The position numbers were made by a program, and so were the translations under genes. A stretch of DNA of 64,000 nucleotides, taken from assembly GCF_000647975.1 (NCBI RefSeq), contig NZ_JFKE01000003.1, positions 258,206-322,205 of the forward strand, read 5' to 3'. Source of the stretch: Actibacterium mucosum KCTC 23349. GTDB lineage: Bacteria; Pseudomonadota; Alphaproteobacteria; Rhodobacterales; Rhodobacteraceae. Shown piece after piece: positions 52,081 through 60,935 of this stretch; position 1 is the stretch's first letter; each line of letters begins with the position of its first letter. The notes under the pieces are model-generated. The model was not told the origin of the DNA. It saw only the letters and a list, made by a program, of their open reading frames with translations, and searched no databases.

Positions 52081-52689
52081 ATGAACGAAATGAAACCGCT
52101 GACCCGAATCCAACGCAAAAACCGCGAAGCCATTCTTGGCGCCGCGTTGGAGGTGTTTTCGCAATACGGGTTCCGGGGTTCCACGTTGGATCAGATTGCG
52201 CAGGCCGCGGGATTGTCAAAGCCGAACCTGCTCTATTACTTCCCGTCCAAGGACGCGATCCATGCGCAACTTCTTGAAAGTCTTCTGAAAACCTGGCTTG
52301 ATCCACTGTACAAGATGGATCCCGACGGCGAGCCTCTGGACGAGATCATGGGCTATGTTCAGCGCAAGCTGGAGATGAGCCGCGACTATCCACGCGAAAG
52401 CCGTCTGTTTGCCAACGAGATCCTGCAAGGCGCGCCGCGCATCCATGACGCGCTGACCGGCGAGTTGAAGACATTGGTCGATGAAAAGGCCGCGGTGATC
52501 GCGGATTGGAGCAAAGCAGGCAAAATTGCCCCAGTCGATCCCTATCACCTGATTTTTTCGATCTGGGCGCTGACCCAGCATTACGCCGACTTCGACGTGC
52601 AGGTGCGCGCGGTGCTGGATGCCGACGACCCATTCCCGGCCGCCGGCACGTATATTGACACGCTGTTTACACGCCTGCTGTCGGTTTAG
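52081..52689 (+). CDS. rutR: TetR-family regulator, RutR-like
   Basis: 202 aa. N-terminal TetR HTH (REAILGAALEVFSQYGFRGSTLDQIAQAAGLSKPNLLYYFPSKDAI) and a YcdC/RutR-type C-terminal domain (FANEILQGAPRIHDAL, IFSIWALTQHYADFDVQV). RutR binds uracil or thymine and releases DNA. It is divergent from the pyrimidine degradation genes across a RutR-like box and probably governs them. Its stop overlaps that of the convergent AhpD-like gene. Confidence 0.9.
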   Translation: MNEMKPLTRIQRKNREAILGAALEVFSQYGFRGSTLDQIAQAAGLSKPNLLYYFPSKDAIHAQLLESLLKTWLDPLYKMDPDGEPLDEIMGYVQRKLEMSRDYPRESRLFANEILQGAPRIHDALTGELKTLVDEKAAVIADWSKAGKIAPVDPYHLIFSIWALTQHYADFDVQVRAVLDADDPFPAAGTYIDTLFTRLLSV

Positions 52690-53144
52690 GCCGCAATTTC
52701 GGCCGGCGCGGCATGCACGCTGCGGAAGGCGATGCCCAACCGGTTCCACGCGTTGATCATGTTCACCAACATTGTCAGCTTGACCATCTCGGCACCGGGA
52801 AACTGTGCCTCTACCTTTGCAAAAAGGGCGTCGTCCGGGGAGTGGTCCCCCAGTTTAGTCAGCGCCTCGGTCCATTCCAGCGCCGCTTTTTCACGGTCTG
52901 AGAACAGAAAGCTGTCATGCCAAACTGCGGTCAGGTAGAGGCGCTGTTCGGTTTCACCATCTTTGCGGGCTTCGCGCGTGTGCATATCGGTGCAAAAGGC
53001 GCAGCCATTGATCTGCGATGCCCGTAGTTTGACGAGGTGCAACAGGCTTTGTTCCAAGCCGCTGCTTTCGACCGCCATGTTCAGTGCCACCAGGGCCTTG
53101 CCCAACTCGGGCGCAGCCGCCCAATAATCCATCCGGGGTTCCAT
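52686..53144 (-). CDS. Carboxymuconolactone decarboxylase / AhpD-like protein
   Basis: 152 aa from ATG 53144: AAAGGAG is six bases from this ATG but abuts the one at 53150. All-helical AhpD-type fold with the redox CxxC and His in NGCAFCTDMHTREAR (peroxidase or thiol-disulfide activity). The upstream frame to 53333 overlaps the Rrf2 gene and is not used. Coupled to the Rrf2 gene by a 12-base gap, as a redox-response pair. Confidence 0.92.
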   Translation of the reverse strand: MEPRMDYWAAAPELGKALVALNMAVESSGLEQSLLHLVKLRASQINGCAFCTDMHTREARKDGETEQRLYLTAVWHDSFLFSDREKAALEWTEALTKLGDHSPDDALFAKVEAQFPGAEMVKLTMLVNMINAWNRLGIAFRSVHAAPAEIAA

Positions 53145-53155
53145 TTTCATCTCCT

Positions 53156-53665
53156 TTAGTTTGCGGCATTTGGTTGAAGCCGTTGAAATTGTTCGACCAT
53201 CGCGCAGCCATGGCGCACAACGCGCGGGTCTGAATTGGCCAGATGATCCGCCAGCAGGTCTGACACGCGCACCTCGCGCAATGCGGCGCGATACGCCCGC
53301 TCCGCCCGCAGCATCGCGGCATTGATCCCGCAAGGGTTTGGATAGGCATCCGCCCCCGGCGCGCCCGGCCCGCGCCGGCGGATTTCGGCGCAGCGAAAGG
53401 CAGGCTCGGCCCCCTCCACCGCCAGAACGATATCCAGCAGGGTGATCTGGTCGGCCGGCCGCCCGATCCGGTAGCCGCCCTTGGGTCCGGGCACCGAGGC
53501 CAGGATACCCGCCCCCGTCAACGCCTTGAGATGTTTCAGCAAATAGCTTGCCGACACCCCAAAGCCGTTGGCCAGATCGGCCCCCGAAATCACCGCGTCA
53601 GACCGCAGCCCCGCCAAAGTGGTGGTGCAGTGAATGGCCGCCTCGACCCCGTCGCCCAGTTTCAT
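53156..53665 (-). CDS. Rrf2-family transcriptional regulator
   Basis: 169 aa. N-terminal winged HTH (SGADLANGFGVSASYLLKHLKALTGAGILASVPGPKGGYRIGR) typical of Rrf2. Cysteines at FRCAEIRRRG and YPNPCGINAAM can hold an iron-sulfur cluster or sense thiol stress; the usual third Cys of the cluster is less clear, with another Cys near the C-terminus (RHGCAMVEQ). Precedes the AhpD-like gene and probably controls it. Confidence 0.9.
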   Translation of the reverse strand: MKLGDGVEAAIHCTTTLAGLRSDAVISGADLANGFGVSASYLLKHLKALTGAGILASVPGPKGGYRIGRPADQITLLDIVLAVEGAEPAFRCAEIRRRGPGAPGADAYPNPCGINAAMLRAERAYRAALREVRVSDLLADHLANSDPRVVRHGCAMVEQFQRLQPNAAN

Positions 53666-53685
53666 ATCGCGCCTCCTGATTCGTA

Positions 53686-53698
53686 GATAAGTTTTATC
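53686..53698. promoter_or_regulatory. Candidate Rrf2 operator
   Basis: GATAAGTTTTATC has perfect 5-base arms GATAA / TTATC around GTT, 21 bases upstream of the Rrf2 start codon. Position suits autoregulation. Assigned from symmetry and location only. Confidence 0.35.
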
Positions 53699-53735
53699 AT
53701 GGATTCAACGTAGCCACAATATAAGCAAAGAAATA

Positions 53736-53761
53736 CCCGGCCCGGGGCTCGCCGGACCGGG
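53736..53761 (-). terminator. Terminator of the preT-preA unit
   Basis: Interrupted GC stem CCCGG-C-CCGG / CCGG-A-CCGGG, followed on the minus strand by TATTTCTTT. It lies 26 bases after the preA stop and before the Rrf2 promoter. Confidence 0.65.
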
Positions 53762-53786
53762 GTCTCATCCCGTCACTGGAAGGGCA

Positions 53787-55091
53787 TCACTCGGCGGCAG
53801 TTGCCGCTGGGTTGTTGGGATGAGAGGTCCAGTTGGAATAGGTGTCGTCGACCACCTTGCCGGTGCGCGGATCGGTGGCGCCGTTGGGCATCTTCTCCAT
53901 CGTGATACACTCCTCGACCGGGCAGACATTGACGCACAGGTTGCAGGCCACGCATTCCTCGTCGATCACGCTGAAGGTGCGGTCCTCGGACATGGCGATG
54001 GCCTGGTGGCTGGTATCCTCGCAGGCGGCGTAGCAGCGGCCGCATTTGATGCACAGATCCTCGTTGATCTTGGCCTTGGCGATATAGTTCAGGTTCAGGA
54101 ACTGCCAGTCTGTGACGTTCGGCGTGGCACGGCCGACAACCTCGTCGACCGAGGTGATGCCCTTTTCGTCCATCCATTGCGACAGGCCCGATGCCATCTC
54201 CTGCACAACGCGGAACCCGTATGTCATCGCCGCCGTACAGACCTGCACGTTACCCGCGCCCAGCGCCAAGAACTCGGCCGCGTCGCGCCATGTGGTCACG
54301 CCGCCGATGCCACTGATCGGCAGGCCGCGCGTTTCGGGGTCACGGGCAATCTCGGCCACCATGTTCAGCGCGATGGGTTTCACTGCCGGCCCGCAATAGC
54401 CGCCATGGCTGCCCTGCCCGTCAATCGACGGCTCGGGGCTCATCGTGTCCAGGTTCACCGAGGTGATCGAGCTGACCGTGTTGATCAGGCTGACCGCATC
54501 CGCGCCACCGTTATGCGCCGCGCGCGCCGGATAGCGGATATCGGTGATATTGGGCGTCAGTTTCACGATCACCGGGCGGTCGTAATATTGCTTGCACCAG
54601 CGGGTGACCATTTCGATGTATTCGGGCACTTGCCCCACGGCGCTGCCCATGCCGCGTTCGCTCATCCCGTGCGGGCAGCCGAAATTCAGCTCGATACCAT
54701 CACAGCCGGTTTCGGCCACCCGCGGGAGGATGGCTTTCCACTCTTTCTCTTCGCAGGGCACCATGATCGACGCGATCAGCGCCCGGTCGGGGTAATCGGC
54801 CTTGACGTTGGCCATCTCCTCCAGGTTCACCTCTAACGGGCGGTCGGTGATCAGCTCGATATTGTTCAGCCCCAGCAGACGGCGATCAGCGCCGTAGATC
54901 GCGCCGTAACGCGGACCGTTGACGTTCACCACCGGCGGGCCTTCGGCGCCCAGGGTTTTCCAGACCACACCGCCCCATCCGGCCTCGAACGCGCGGCGCA
55001 CGTTGTATTCCTTATCCGTGGGCGGCGCCGAGGCCAGCCAGAACGGGTTGGGGGATTTGATACCTACAAAATCGGTCGTCAGATCAGCCAT
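53787..55091 (-). CDS. preA: NAD-dependent dihydropyrimidine dehydrogenase, catalytic subunit PreA
   Basis: 434 aa. N-terminal dihydroorotate-dehydrogenase-like FMN barrel (GCDGIELNFGCPHGMSERGMG, VIVKLTPNITD) followed by two 4Fe-4S ferredoxin motifs: CIKCGRCYAACEDTSHQ and CVACNLCVNVCPVEEC. With PreT it reduces uracil and thymine to their dihydro forms, first step of the pathway. Starts three bases after the preT stop. A RutR-like box lies upstream of the pair. Confidence 0.95.
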   Translation of the reverse strand: MADLTTDFVGIKSPNPFWLASAPPTDKEYNVRRAFEAGWGGVVWKTLGAEGPPVVNVNGPRYGAIYGADRRLLGLNNIELITDRPLEVNLEEMANVKADYPDRALIASIMVPCEEKEWKAILPRVAETGCDGIELNFGCPHGMSERGMGSAVGQVPEYIEMVTRWCKQYYDRPVIVKLTPNITDIRYPARAAHNGGADAVSLINTVSSITSVNLDTMSPEPSIDGQGSHGGYCGPAVKPIALNMVAEIARDPETRGLPISGIGGVTTWRDAAEFLALGAGNVQVCTAAMTYGFRVVQEMASGLSQWMDEKGITSVDEVVGRATPNVTDWQFLNLNYIAKAKINEDLCIKCGRCYAACEDTSHQAIAMSEDRTFSVIDEECVACNLCVNVCPVEECITMEKMPNGATDPRTGKVVDDTYSNWTSHPNNPAATAAE

Positions 55092-55094
55092 GGT

Positions 55095-56432
55095 TCAGCC
55101 TCCCATCAGCGTTGCGTGAATGTCTTCGGCGGCATCGCGGCCTTCGGCCACCGCCGTCACGGTCAGGTCGTCACCACCCGCCGCACAATCGCCCCCGGCC
55201 CAGACGCCGGTCAGGCTGGTGCGCCCGGCGCCGGTGACGCTGATCTTGCGACCGGTCAGTTCCAGCCCCGCCGGCACCCCGTCCAGTGTCTGACCGATGG
55301 CCTTGAACACCTGATCGGCCTTCAGACGGAACGTGTTGTCGGTCAGCGTCAGGCCATCCGGCCCGGCCTCGGTATAGGCGAACTCGATCTCGGCCACCGC
55401 GCCATTGCCGTGCAGCCGCAGCGGTGCGGCGCCGGTGATGATCCGCACGCCCTTGCTGGCGGCGTGGTCCTGTTCGTATTCCGAGGCGCTCATCGCGTCG
55501 CGGCCACGGCGATAGACCATCGTCACGTGTTCCGCGCCCAACAGTTTCGACTGCACCGCGGCATCCACCGCTGTCATGCCACCGCCAATGACCACTACGT
55601 CGCGGCCAACCGGAACCGAGCCGAAATCCCCGGCCTGACGTAAGGCGGCGATAAAGTCGACCGCGTCGGTCACATGTGTCTTTTCCTCGCCCTCGGCACG
55701 CAAGGCATTCACACCCGCCAAGCCAATGGCCAGGAACACGGCGTCGTAATCACCGCGCAGTCCGTCCAATGTCAGATCGCCACCCAGTGCTTTGCCAGTC
55801 TCTATGGTAATGCCACCGATCTGCATCAGCCAGTCCACCTCGCGCTGCGCGAAATTGTCGGCCGTCTTGTAGGTTGCGATACCGTATTCGTTCAGCCCGC
55901 CGGGCTTTTCGCGCGCGTCAAAGATCACGACGTCATGGCCCTTCATCGCCAAACGGTGCGCCGCCGACAGACCCGCAGGCCCCGCGCCAACAACGGCAAC
56001 CTTCTTGCCGGTCGCCGCGCCCCGTGTAAACGGATGTACATCCGCGGACATCAGCGTGTCGGTTGCATAGCGCTGCAGTCGGCCAATCTCGACCGGCTTG
56101 CCCTCGGCCACTTCGCGCACGCATTTCTCTTCACACAGCTGCTCGGTCGGGCAGACGCGGGCGCACATACCACCCAGAATGTTCTGTTCCAGGATTGTAC
56201 GCGCGGCCGCTTGCGGATTGCCGGTCTGGATCTCGCGGATGAACATCGGAATGTCGATATCCGTCGGGCAGGCCGTCACGCAGGGCGCGTCATGGCAGAA
56301 ATAGCACCGATCCGCCGCAACGGCGGCCTCGTGTGTATCCAACAAGGGGTCCTTGTCGGCGAAATTGCGGCTGTAGTCTTGATCACCCAATCGTTGCGCC
56401 ACAACGCCTGGCGTCAGACGAGAGTTGGCCAT
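55095..56432 (-). CDS. preT: Dihydropyrimidine dehydrogenase, NAD(H)-oxidising subunit PreT
   Basis: 445 aa flavoprotein resembling the glutamate synthase small subunit. The N-terminal Fe-S region holds CYFCHDAPCVTACPTDID and GGMCARVCPTEQLCEEKC; the FAD Rossmann motif is VAVVGAGPAGLSAAH and the NAD motif VVVIGGGMTAVD. Supplies electrons to PreA. ATG 56432 opens the two-gene unit; the operator at 56488-56503 lies 56 bases upstream. Confidence 0.95.
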   Translation of the reverse strand: MANSRLTPGVVAQRLGDQDYSRNFADKDPLLDTHEAAVAADRCYFCHDAPCVTACPTDIDIPMFIREIQTGNPQAAARTILEQNILGGMCARVCPTEQLCEEKCVREVAEGKPVEIGRLQRYATDTLMSADVHPFTRGAATGKKVAVVGAGPAGLSAAHRLAMKGHDVVIFDAREKPGGLNEYGIATYKTADNFAQREVDWLMQIGGITIETGKALGGDLTLDGLRGDYDAVFLAIGLAGVNALRAEGEEKTHVTDAVDFIAALRQAGDFGSVPVGRDVVVIGGGMTAVDAAVQSKLLGAEHVTMVYRRGRDAMSASEYEQDHAASKGVRIITGAAPLRLHGNGAVAEIEFAYTEAGPDGLTLTDNTFRLKADQVFKAIGQTLDGVPAGLELTGRKISVTGAGRTSLTGVWAGGDCAAGGDDLTVTAVAEGRDAAEDIHATLMGG

Positions 56433-56487
56433 TTTGCTTGCTCCCTAGATCCGATTTGTTGCATTCAGACTGCCATGGGTCTTATTT

Positions 56488-56503
56488 TTTATCAAATGGT
56501 AAA
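56488..56503. promoter_or_regulatory. RutR-like operator upstream of preT-preA
   Basis: TTTATCAAATGGTAAA shares the core CAAATGGT with the box at 51902-51917 and matches the RutR consensus at 11 of 14 defined positions. It suggests that preTA and the aminotransferase/rutR region are co-regulated. It also lies 217 bases upstream of accB, on the far side of the gap. Confidence 0.65.
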
Positions 56504-56719
56504 TTTTGGATGGGCGCAGAATCCCCCTTTCTGCGCAACCTGCCGTCGGATTTCGGGCTTGGTGCCTTCAAAACGAGCACATCCGGTGCGTTCCAGTCCG
56601 GAATTCCCGCCGAGAAGCGCATATCAGATACTTTCCACACCCGCGGCGGTGGCGTATAAGCTCCCAAAGTTAACGGCCCATCCCGGGGGAACGGGACATG
56701 GGCAGCGATCGAGGACGGC

Positions 56720-57211
56720 ATGACAAAAAACTCCCACGAAGCAGACGTAGCCTTCATTCAGGCCCTGGCTGAACTTCTGAGCGAGAACGACCTGACCGAA
56801 TTGCAGGTAAAGCGCGAATATGGCGAAGATGACAGCCTGGACGTGCGTGTTGCAAAAACCACCAACGTCGTCGCACAGGTTGCGGCACCGGTTGCCGCCG
56901 CGCCAGCGCCAGCTGCTGCGCCTGCTGCACCGGCGGCAGCGCCCGCTGCCGAGGTGGCCGAGGACCCCGCCCAATTGCCGGGCGCCGTGACATCGCCCAT
57001 GGTCGGCACGGCCTACCTTGCCCCCGAACCCGGCGCCAAGGCGTTTGTTTCGGTCGGTGACAAAGTGGCCGAAGGCGACACGATCCTGATCGTCGAAGCC
57101 ATGAAAACCATGAACCAGATCCCCGCCCCCACGGGCGGCACCGTCAAGCGGATCCTGGTCGAAGACGGTGCGCCGGTCGAATTCGGCTCGCCCCTGATGA
57201 TCATCGAATAA
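56720..57211 (+). CDS. accB: Acetyl-CoA carboxylase biotin carboxyl carrier protein
   Basis: 163 aa carrier of the biotin for fatty-acid synthesis. An Ala/Pro-rich hinge (about residues 54-82) links the N-terminal part to the biotinyl domain, where the biotinylated Lys is in [10 protein letters not shown]. Followed by accC after 10 bases, the standard arrangement. Confidence 0.97.
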   Translation: MTKNSHEADVAFIQALAELLSENDLTELQVKREYGEDDSLDVRVAKTTNVVAQVAAPVAAAPAPAAAPAAPAAAPAAEVAEDPAQLPGAVTSPMVGTAYLAPEPGAKAFVSVGDKVAEGDTILIVEAMKTMNQIPAPTGGTVKRILVEDGAPVEFGSPLMIIE

Positions 57212-57221
57212 GGCCCTGCCC

Positions 57222-58577
57222 ATGTTCGAGAAAATCCTGATTGCCAACCGGGGCGAGATCGCGTTGCGCGTGATCCGTGCCTGCCGTGAAATGGGCATCA
57301 AATCGGTGGCGGTGCACTCCACCGCCGATTCCGACGCGATGCATGTGCGCATGGCCGACGAAAGCGTGTGCATCGGCCCGCCGCCGGGCACGGCCAGCTA
57401 TCTGTCGATCCCGGCCATCGTCTCCGCCTGCGAGATCACCGGGGCCGAGGCCATCCACCCCGGCTATGGCTTCCTGTCGGAAAACGCGACCTTCGTGCAA
57501 TGCGTCGAAGATCACGATCTGGCCTTTATCGGCCCCACCGCCGAACATATCCGCGTGATGGGCGACAAAATCACCGCCAAGGACACGATGAAGAAACTTG
57601 GCGTGCCTTGCGTGCCCGGTTCGGATGGCGGTGTGCCCGATCTGGAAACCGCCCAGAAACTGGGGGCCGAGATGGGCTATCCGGTGATCATCAAAGCCAC
57701 CGCGGGTGGCGGTGGGCGCGGCATGAAAGTGGCCCATTCCGCCGACGAGATGGAGACCGCGTTCCGCACCGCGCGTGCCGAGGGCAAGGCCGCCTTTGGC
57801 AATGACGAGGTCTATATCGAGAAATACCTGACCACGCCGCGCCATATCGAAATTCAGGTCTTTGGCGATGGCAAGGGCAACGCCGTGCATCTGGGGGAAC
57901 GCGACTGCTCGTTGCAGCGCCGCCACCAAAAAGTGTTCGAAGAGGCCCCCGGCCCCGCCATCACGCCCGAGGAACGCGCCCGCATCGGCAAGATCTGCGC
58001 GGATGCCGTCGCGCAGATCAACTATATCGGCGCCGGCACCATCGAGTTCCTGTACGAAAACGGCGAGTTCTATTTCATCGAGATGAACACCCGCCTGCAG
58101 GTGGAACACCCGGTGACCGAGGCCATCTTTGGCGTCGATCTGGTGCGCGAACAGATCCGCGTGGCCGCCGGCCTGCCGCTGTCGTTCAGCCAGGATGATC
58201 TGACGATCAACGGCGCCGCGATCGAGGTGCGCATCAACGCCGAACGCCTGCCCAATTTTGCCCCCTGCCCGGGCAAGATCACCCATTACCACGCCCCCGG
58301 CGGGCTGGGTGTGCGGATGGATTCGGCGCTTTATGACGGCTATTCGATCCCGCCCTACTATGACAGCCTGATCGGCAAGCTGATCGTACACGGCCGCGAC
58401 CGGGCCGAGGCGCTGGCCCGGCTGGACCGCGCTCTGGGCGAGCTGATCATCGACGGCATCGACACCACGGTGCCGCTCTTCTCGGCCCTGCTGGCCGAGG
58501 CGGATATCCATTCCGGCGACTACAACATCCACTGGCTGGAGCGTTGGCTGGAAGAGAACGGCGATCTGGCCGGCTAA
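57222..58577 (+). CDS. accC: Acetyl-CoA carboxylase biotin carboxylase subunit
   Basis: 451 aa ATP-grasp enzyme that carboxylates biotin on Acc[22 protein letters not shown] start, the Gly-rich ATP loop [14 protein letters not shown], the Cys-containing [13 protein letters not shown], and [16 protein letters not shown] catalytic segment are all present. Length is normal. Followed six bases later by aat. Confidence 0.97.
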   Translation: MFEKILIANRGEIALRVIRACREMGIKSVAVHSTADSDAMHVRMADESVCIGPPPGTASYLSIPAIVSACEITGAEAIHPGYGFLSENATFVQCVEDHDLAFIGPTAEHIRVMGDKITAKDTMKKLGVPCVPGSDGGVPDLETAQKLGAEMGYPVIIKATAGGGGRGMKVAHSADEMETAFRTARAEGKAAFGNDEVYIEKYLTTPRHIEIQVFGDGKGNAVHLGERDCSLQRRHQKVFEEAPGPAITPEERARIGKICADAVAQINYIGAGTIEFLYENGEFYFIEMNTRLQVEHPVTEAIFGVDLVREQIRVAAGLPLSFSQDDLTINGAAIEVRINAERLPNFAPCPGKITHYHAPGGLGVRMDSALYDGYSIPPYYDSLIGKLIVHGRDRAEALARLDRALGELIIDGIDTTVPLFSALLAEADIHSGDYNIHWLERWLEENGDLAG

Positions 58578-58583
58578 CGCCGG

Positions 58584-59222
58584 ATGAGCGACGAACTGAC
58601 GCCTCAGTTGCTGCTACAGGCCTATGGGATGGGCATCTTTCCCATGGCCGAATCGCGGGACTCGGACGCGCTGTTTTGGGTGGACCCTACCGATCGTGGG
58701 GTCTTCCCTCTGGATGGCTTTTACATTTCTCGCTCGCTGCGCCGCGCCATTCTGGCCGCCGACTACCGCATTGCCGTCAACAGTGATTTCGAGGGTACGA
58801 TGCGCCATTGCGCCGACCGGCCCGAAACATGGATCAACGACGACATTTTCGCGCTTTATGGTATGCTGCACGACATGGGCCACGCCCATTCGCTGGAAGT
58901 CTGGCGCGGCGATACGATGATCGGCGGTGTTTATGGCGTGTCGCTGGGCGGTGCGTTCTACGGGGAAAGCATGTTCTCAGGCGCCACCAACGGTTCCAAA
59001 ATCGCGCTGGCTTATCTGGTGGATCGCTTGCGAATGGGTGGATTTGCCCTTTTCGACACGCAATTCATCACACCGCATCTGGCCACGCTTGGTGCGGTCG
59101 AAATTCCGCGCGCCGCGTTTCAGGAAGAGTTGGCGGCCGCGTTGGAGTTGAACGGAAATTTCAACGCCCCGGCGACGCCCAGCCCTCAGTTGCTGATACA
59201 GCGCAGCACCCAAACGTCGTAA
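58584..59222 (+). CDS. aat: Leucyl/phenylalanyl-tRNA-protein transferase
   Basis: 212 aa enzyme that adds Leu or Phe to N-terminal Arg/Lys of proteins as a degradation signal read by ClpS/ClpAP. Signatures: LLLQAYGMGIFPMAESRD, FWVDPTDRGVFPLDGF, GGVYGVSLGGAFYGESMFS and the C-terminal DTQFITPHLATLGAVEIPRAAF. Its 3' end overlaps the convergent DUF2155 gene by 37 bases. Confidence 0.96.
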   Translation: MSDELTPQLLLQAYGMGIFPMAESRDSDALFWVDPTDRGVFPLDGFYISRSLRRAILAADYRIAVNSDFEGTMRHCADRPETWINDDIFALYGMLHDMGHAHSLEVWRGDTMIGGVYGVSLGGAFYGESMFSGATNGSKIALAYLVDRLRMGGFALFDTQFITPHLATLGAVEIPRAAFQEELAAALELNGNFNAPATPSPQLLIQRSTQTS

Positions 59223-59560
59223 CGCGGGTGGTCCAGCGCGTTCAGCGCGGGGGATGATGCCACCATCCAGCCTTCGAACCGGATCGTGGGGTCAATCATG
59301 TCTTCGATGGAAAGGAAGGCAAACGCGTCCGAGGCCGGGTTGTCGGCCGGAAACCGGCAGCCATTTACGCCAATGCGGACACGGCCATATTCGGCGCTTT
59401 GCCCGTTGCCCATATCCAGATCCACCAGGTTGCCCGTCACGCGGTCCAGAACGCGGATCACCGCACCGGGCGCGCTTTCGGTCAGCACGCGGCTATCCTG
59501 TGCCACCGCAGGCACCGCCGCAAGGGCCGCCGCGCATGCTGCCAGGGCGCGCAGGATCAA
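59186..59560 (-). CDS. DUF2155 exported protein
   Basis: 124 aa with a signal peptide (MILRALAACAAALAAVPAVAQ). The mature part GAVIRVLDRVTGNLVDLDMGNGQSAEYGRVRIGVNGCRFPADNPASDAFAFL is the DUF2155 pattern, common in alphaproteobacteria; function unknown. Translation apparently begins at TTG 59560, overlapping the mlaD stop as TTGA; no in-frame ATG occurs nearby. Its end overlaps aat by 37 bases. Confidence 0.88.
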   Translation of the reverse strand: MILRALAACAAALAAVPAVAQDSRVLTESAPGAVIRVLDRVTGNLVDLDMGNGQSAEYGRVRIGVNGCRFPADNPASDAFAFLSIEDMIDPTIRFEGWMVASSPALNALDHPRYDVWVLRCISN

Positions 59561-60024
59561 TTTTCGCCCTCGTCTTCACCGGCTGCTGCGCCCACAAACC
59601 GCATCAGCAATTGTACAAGGCTGACAGCGCCTTGGGTGTCGATAATCTCGCCGCCGGGTTCCAGATCAAAGGGCGACCCGCCCGGCACGATCTCGATGAA
59701 ATTGCCGCCCAGCAGCCCTTCGGACGAGACCAGAATCGCGCTGTCATCGGGTAGGATGATGGCCTCGTCGATGCGCAACGTGGCGTCGGCGCGGAACGTG
59801 GTTGGGTTCAGGTCCAGCCCGGTGATCGTCCCAACCTTCACACCGGCCAGTTTGACGTCACTGCCAACTGAAATGCCCTGCACCGACCGGAACGAGGCCG
59901 TCAGGTCATATTGCCCGGTCTCGGACCGGGTCAGCCCCGCCACCTGCGCGGCATAGAGGGCAAAACCAAACGCCACGGCCAAAACACCGGCGCCAACAAG
60001 GATTTCTGTGCGGTTTTCCGACAT
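59557..60024 (-). CDS. mlaD: MlaD-type lipid transport protein
   Basis: 155 aa MCE-domain subunit of the Mla system, which moves phospholipids between the outer and inner membranes. One N-terminal helix (ILVGAGVLAVAFGFALYAAQV) anchors it; the MCE fold is residues about 38-120 (YDLTASFRSVQGISVGSDVKLAGVKVGTI, GLLGGNFIEIVPGG). No mlaE/F genes are nearby, so it is separated from its ABC partners. Confidence 0.93.
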   Translation of the reverse strand: MSENRTEILVGAGVLAVAFGFALYAAQVAGLTRSETGQYDLTASFRSVQGISVGSDVKLAGVKVGTITGLDLNPTTFRADATLRIDEAIILPDDSAILVSSEGLLGGNFIEIVPGGSPFDLEPGGEIIDTQGAVSLVQLLMRFVGAAAGEDEGEN

Positions 60025-60033
60025 ATCGGGGCC

Positions 60034-60417
60034 TTATTCGGGCTGCCACGCCTCGTAATCGCCACGCGGCGCGGGGTCAGCCTGACGGATCGAGCCACCG
60101 GGCGCATAAGCCAGCGCGGTGCCGGTCAGGTTCTCCTGATGCGGCTTTTCCCAATCCTTGTGCGCCAGCGGCGCCTTGGTGGGCGGTTCTTTATAGGTGT
60201 GGTGCAGCCAGCCATGCCAATCGGGGCTGACGCGGCTTGCCTCGGCCTCGCCATTGAACATGACCCAGCGGCGCTTGCCGTCGCGCGTCTCGTAAAAGAC
60301 GTTGCCCTGATCGTCCTCGCCGACTTTCACGCCCTTGCGGCGCGTATAGATGGCAGTGTTCAGCGTCGACCCGTTCCACCAGGTCACGGCGCGCAGCAAT
60401 GTGTTCAGGATTCCCAT
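60034..60417 (-). CDS. NDUFA12-family complex I accessory subunit
   Basis: 127 aa from ATG 60417 ([20 protein letters not shown]). The [41 protein letters not shown] block is the NDUFA12/B17.2 domain found in alphaproteobacterial and mitochondrial NADH:ubiquinone oxidoreductase. The C-terminal tail is Pro-rich and disordered-looking. Ten bases from mlaD. Confidence 0.95.
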   Translation of the reverse strand: MGILNTLLRAVTWWNGSTLNTAIYTRRKGVKVGEDDQGNVFYETRDGKRRWVMFNGEAEASRVSPDWHGWLHHTYKEPPTKAPLAHKDWEKPHQENLTGTALAYAPGGSIRQADPAPRGDYEAWQPE

Positions 60418-60505
60418 CAGGCCCTCCGGCATATCTTCATCGATGATATGACCCAATCGCGCGGCAAGGTCCAGTCTTGATCCCCGCACCCTGCCCTGAT
60501 GCGCG

Positions 60506-60862
60506 TTATTCCGGCACCACCGCCGTGACTTCGATCTCGATCCGGTATTTCGGGTCAATCAAGCCGCATTCGATCATCGTGGCCGCCGGCGGGTTTGCGC
60601 CGAAGGTTTCGGCCAGGATCGGCCAGCAGGGTTCGAATTCGGCTGCGTCGGGCAGATAATAGTTTACGCGCACGGCGTCGGCGAAGGACACGCCGGCTTC
60701 GGCCAGCGCCTTGCCAATGATCTCCAGCGCCGATTTGCACTGTTCGGTCACCGTGTCGCCCTGCCCCACCGTGCCCGCCACGTGCACAAAGCCACCGGCC
60801 ACAACAGCACGGCAATATCCGATCTTCGCCTCGAACGGGCCACCGGAATGGATACGTTTCAT
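60506..60862 (-). CDS. RidA-family (YjgF/YER057c) protein
   Basis: 118 aa from ATG 60862 ([33 protein letters not shown]). RidA-type members hydrolyse reactive enamine/imine intermediates, though this one resembles the less-characterised subgroups. [13 protein letters not shown] at the C-terminus carries the conserved Arg/Glu positions. Monocistronic between clpX and NDUFA12. Confidence 0.92.
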   Translation of the reverse strand: MKRIHSGGPFEAKIGYCRAVVAGGFVHVAGTVGQGDTVTEQCKSALEIIGKALAEAGVSFADAVRVNYYLPDAAEFEPCWPILAETFGANPPAATMIECGLIDPKYRIEIEVTAVVPE

Positions 60863-60935
60863 CACAGCTCTCCTTGCCAAAAGAAAAACGCGCGGAGGTT
60901 TCGCCCCGCGCGTCGGTATTCAAAATGTCGCCGCC

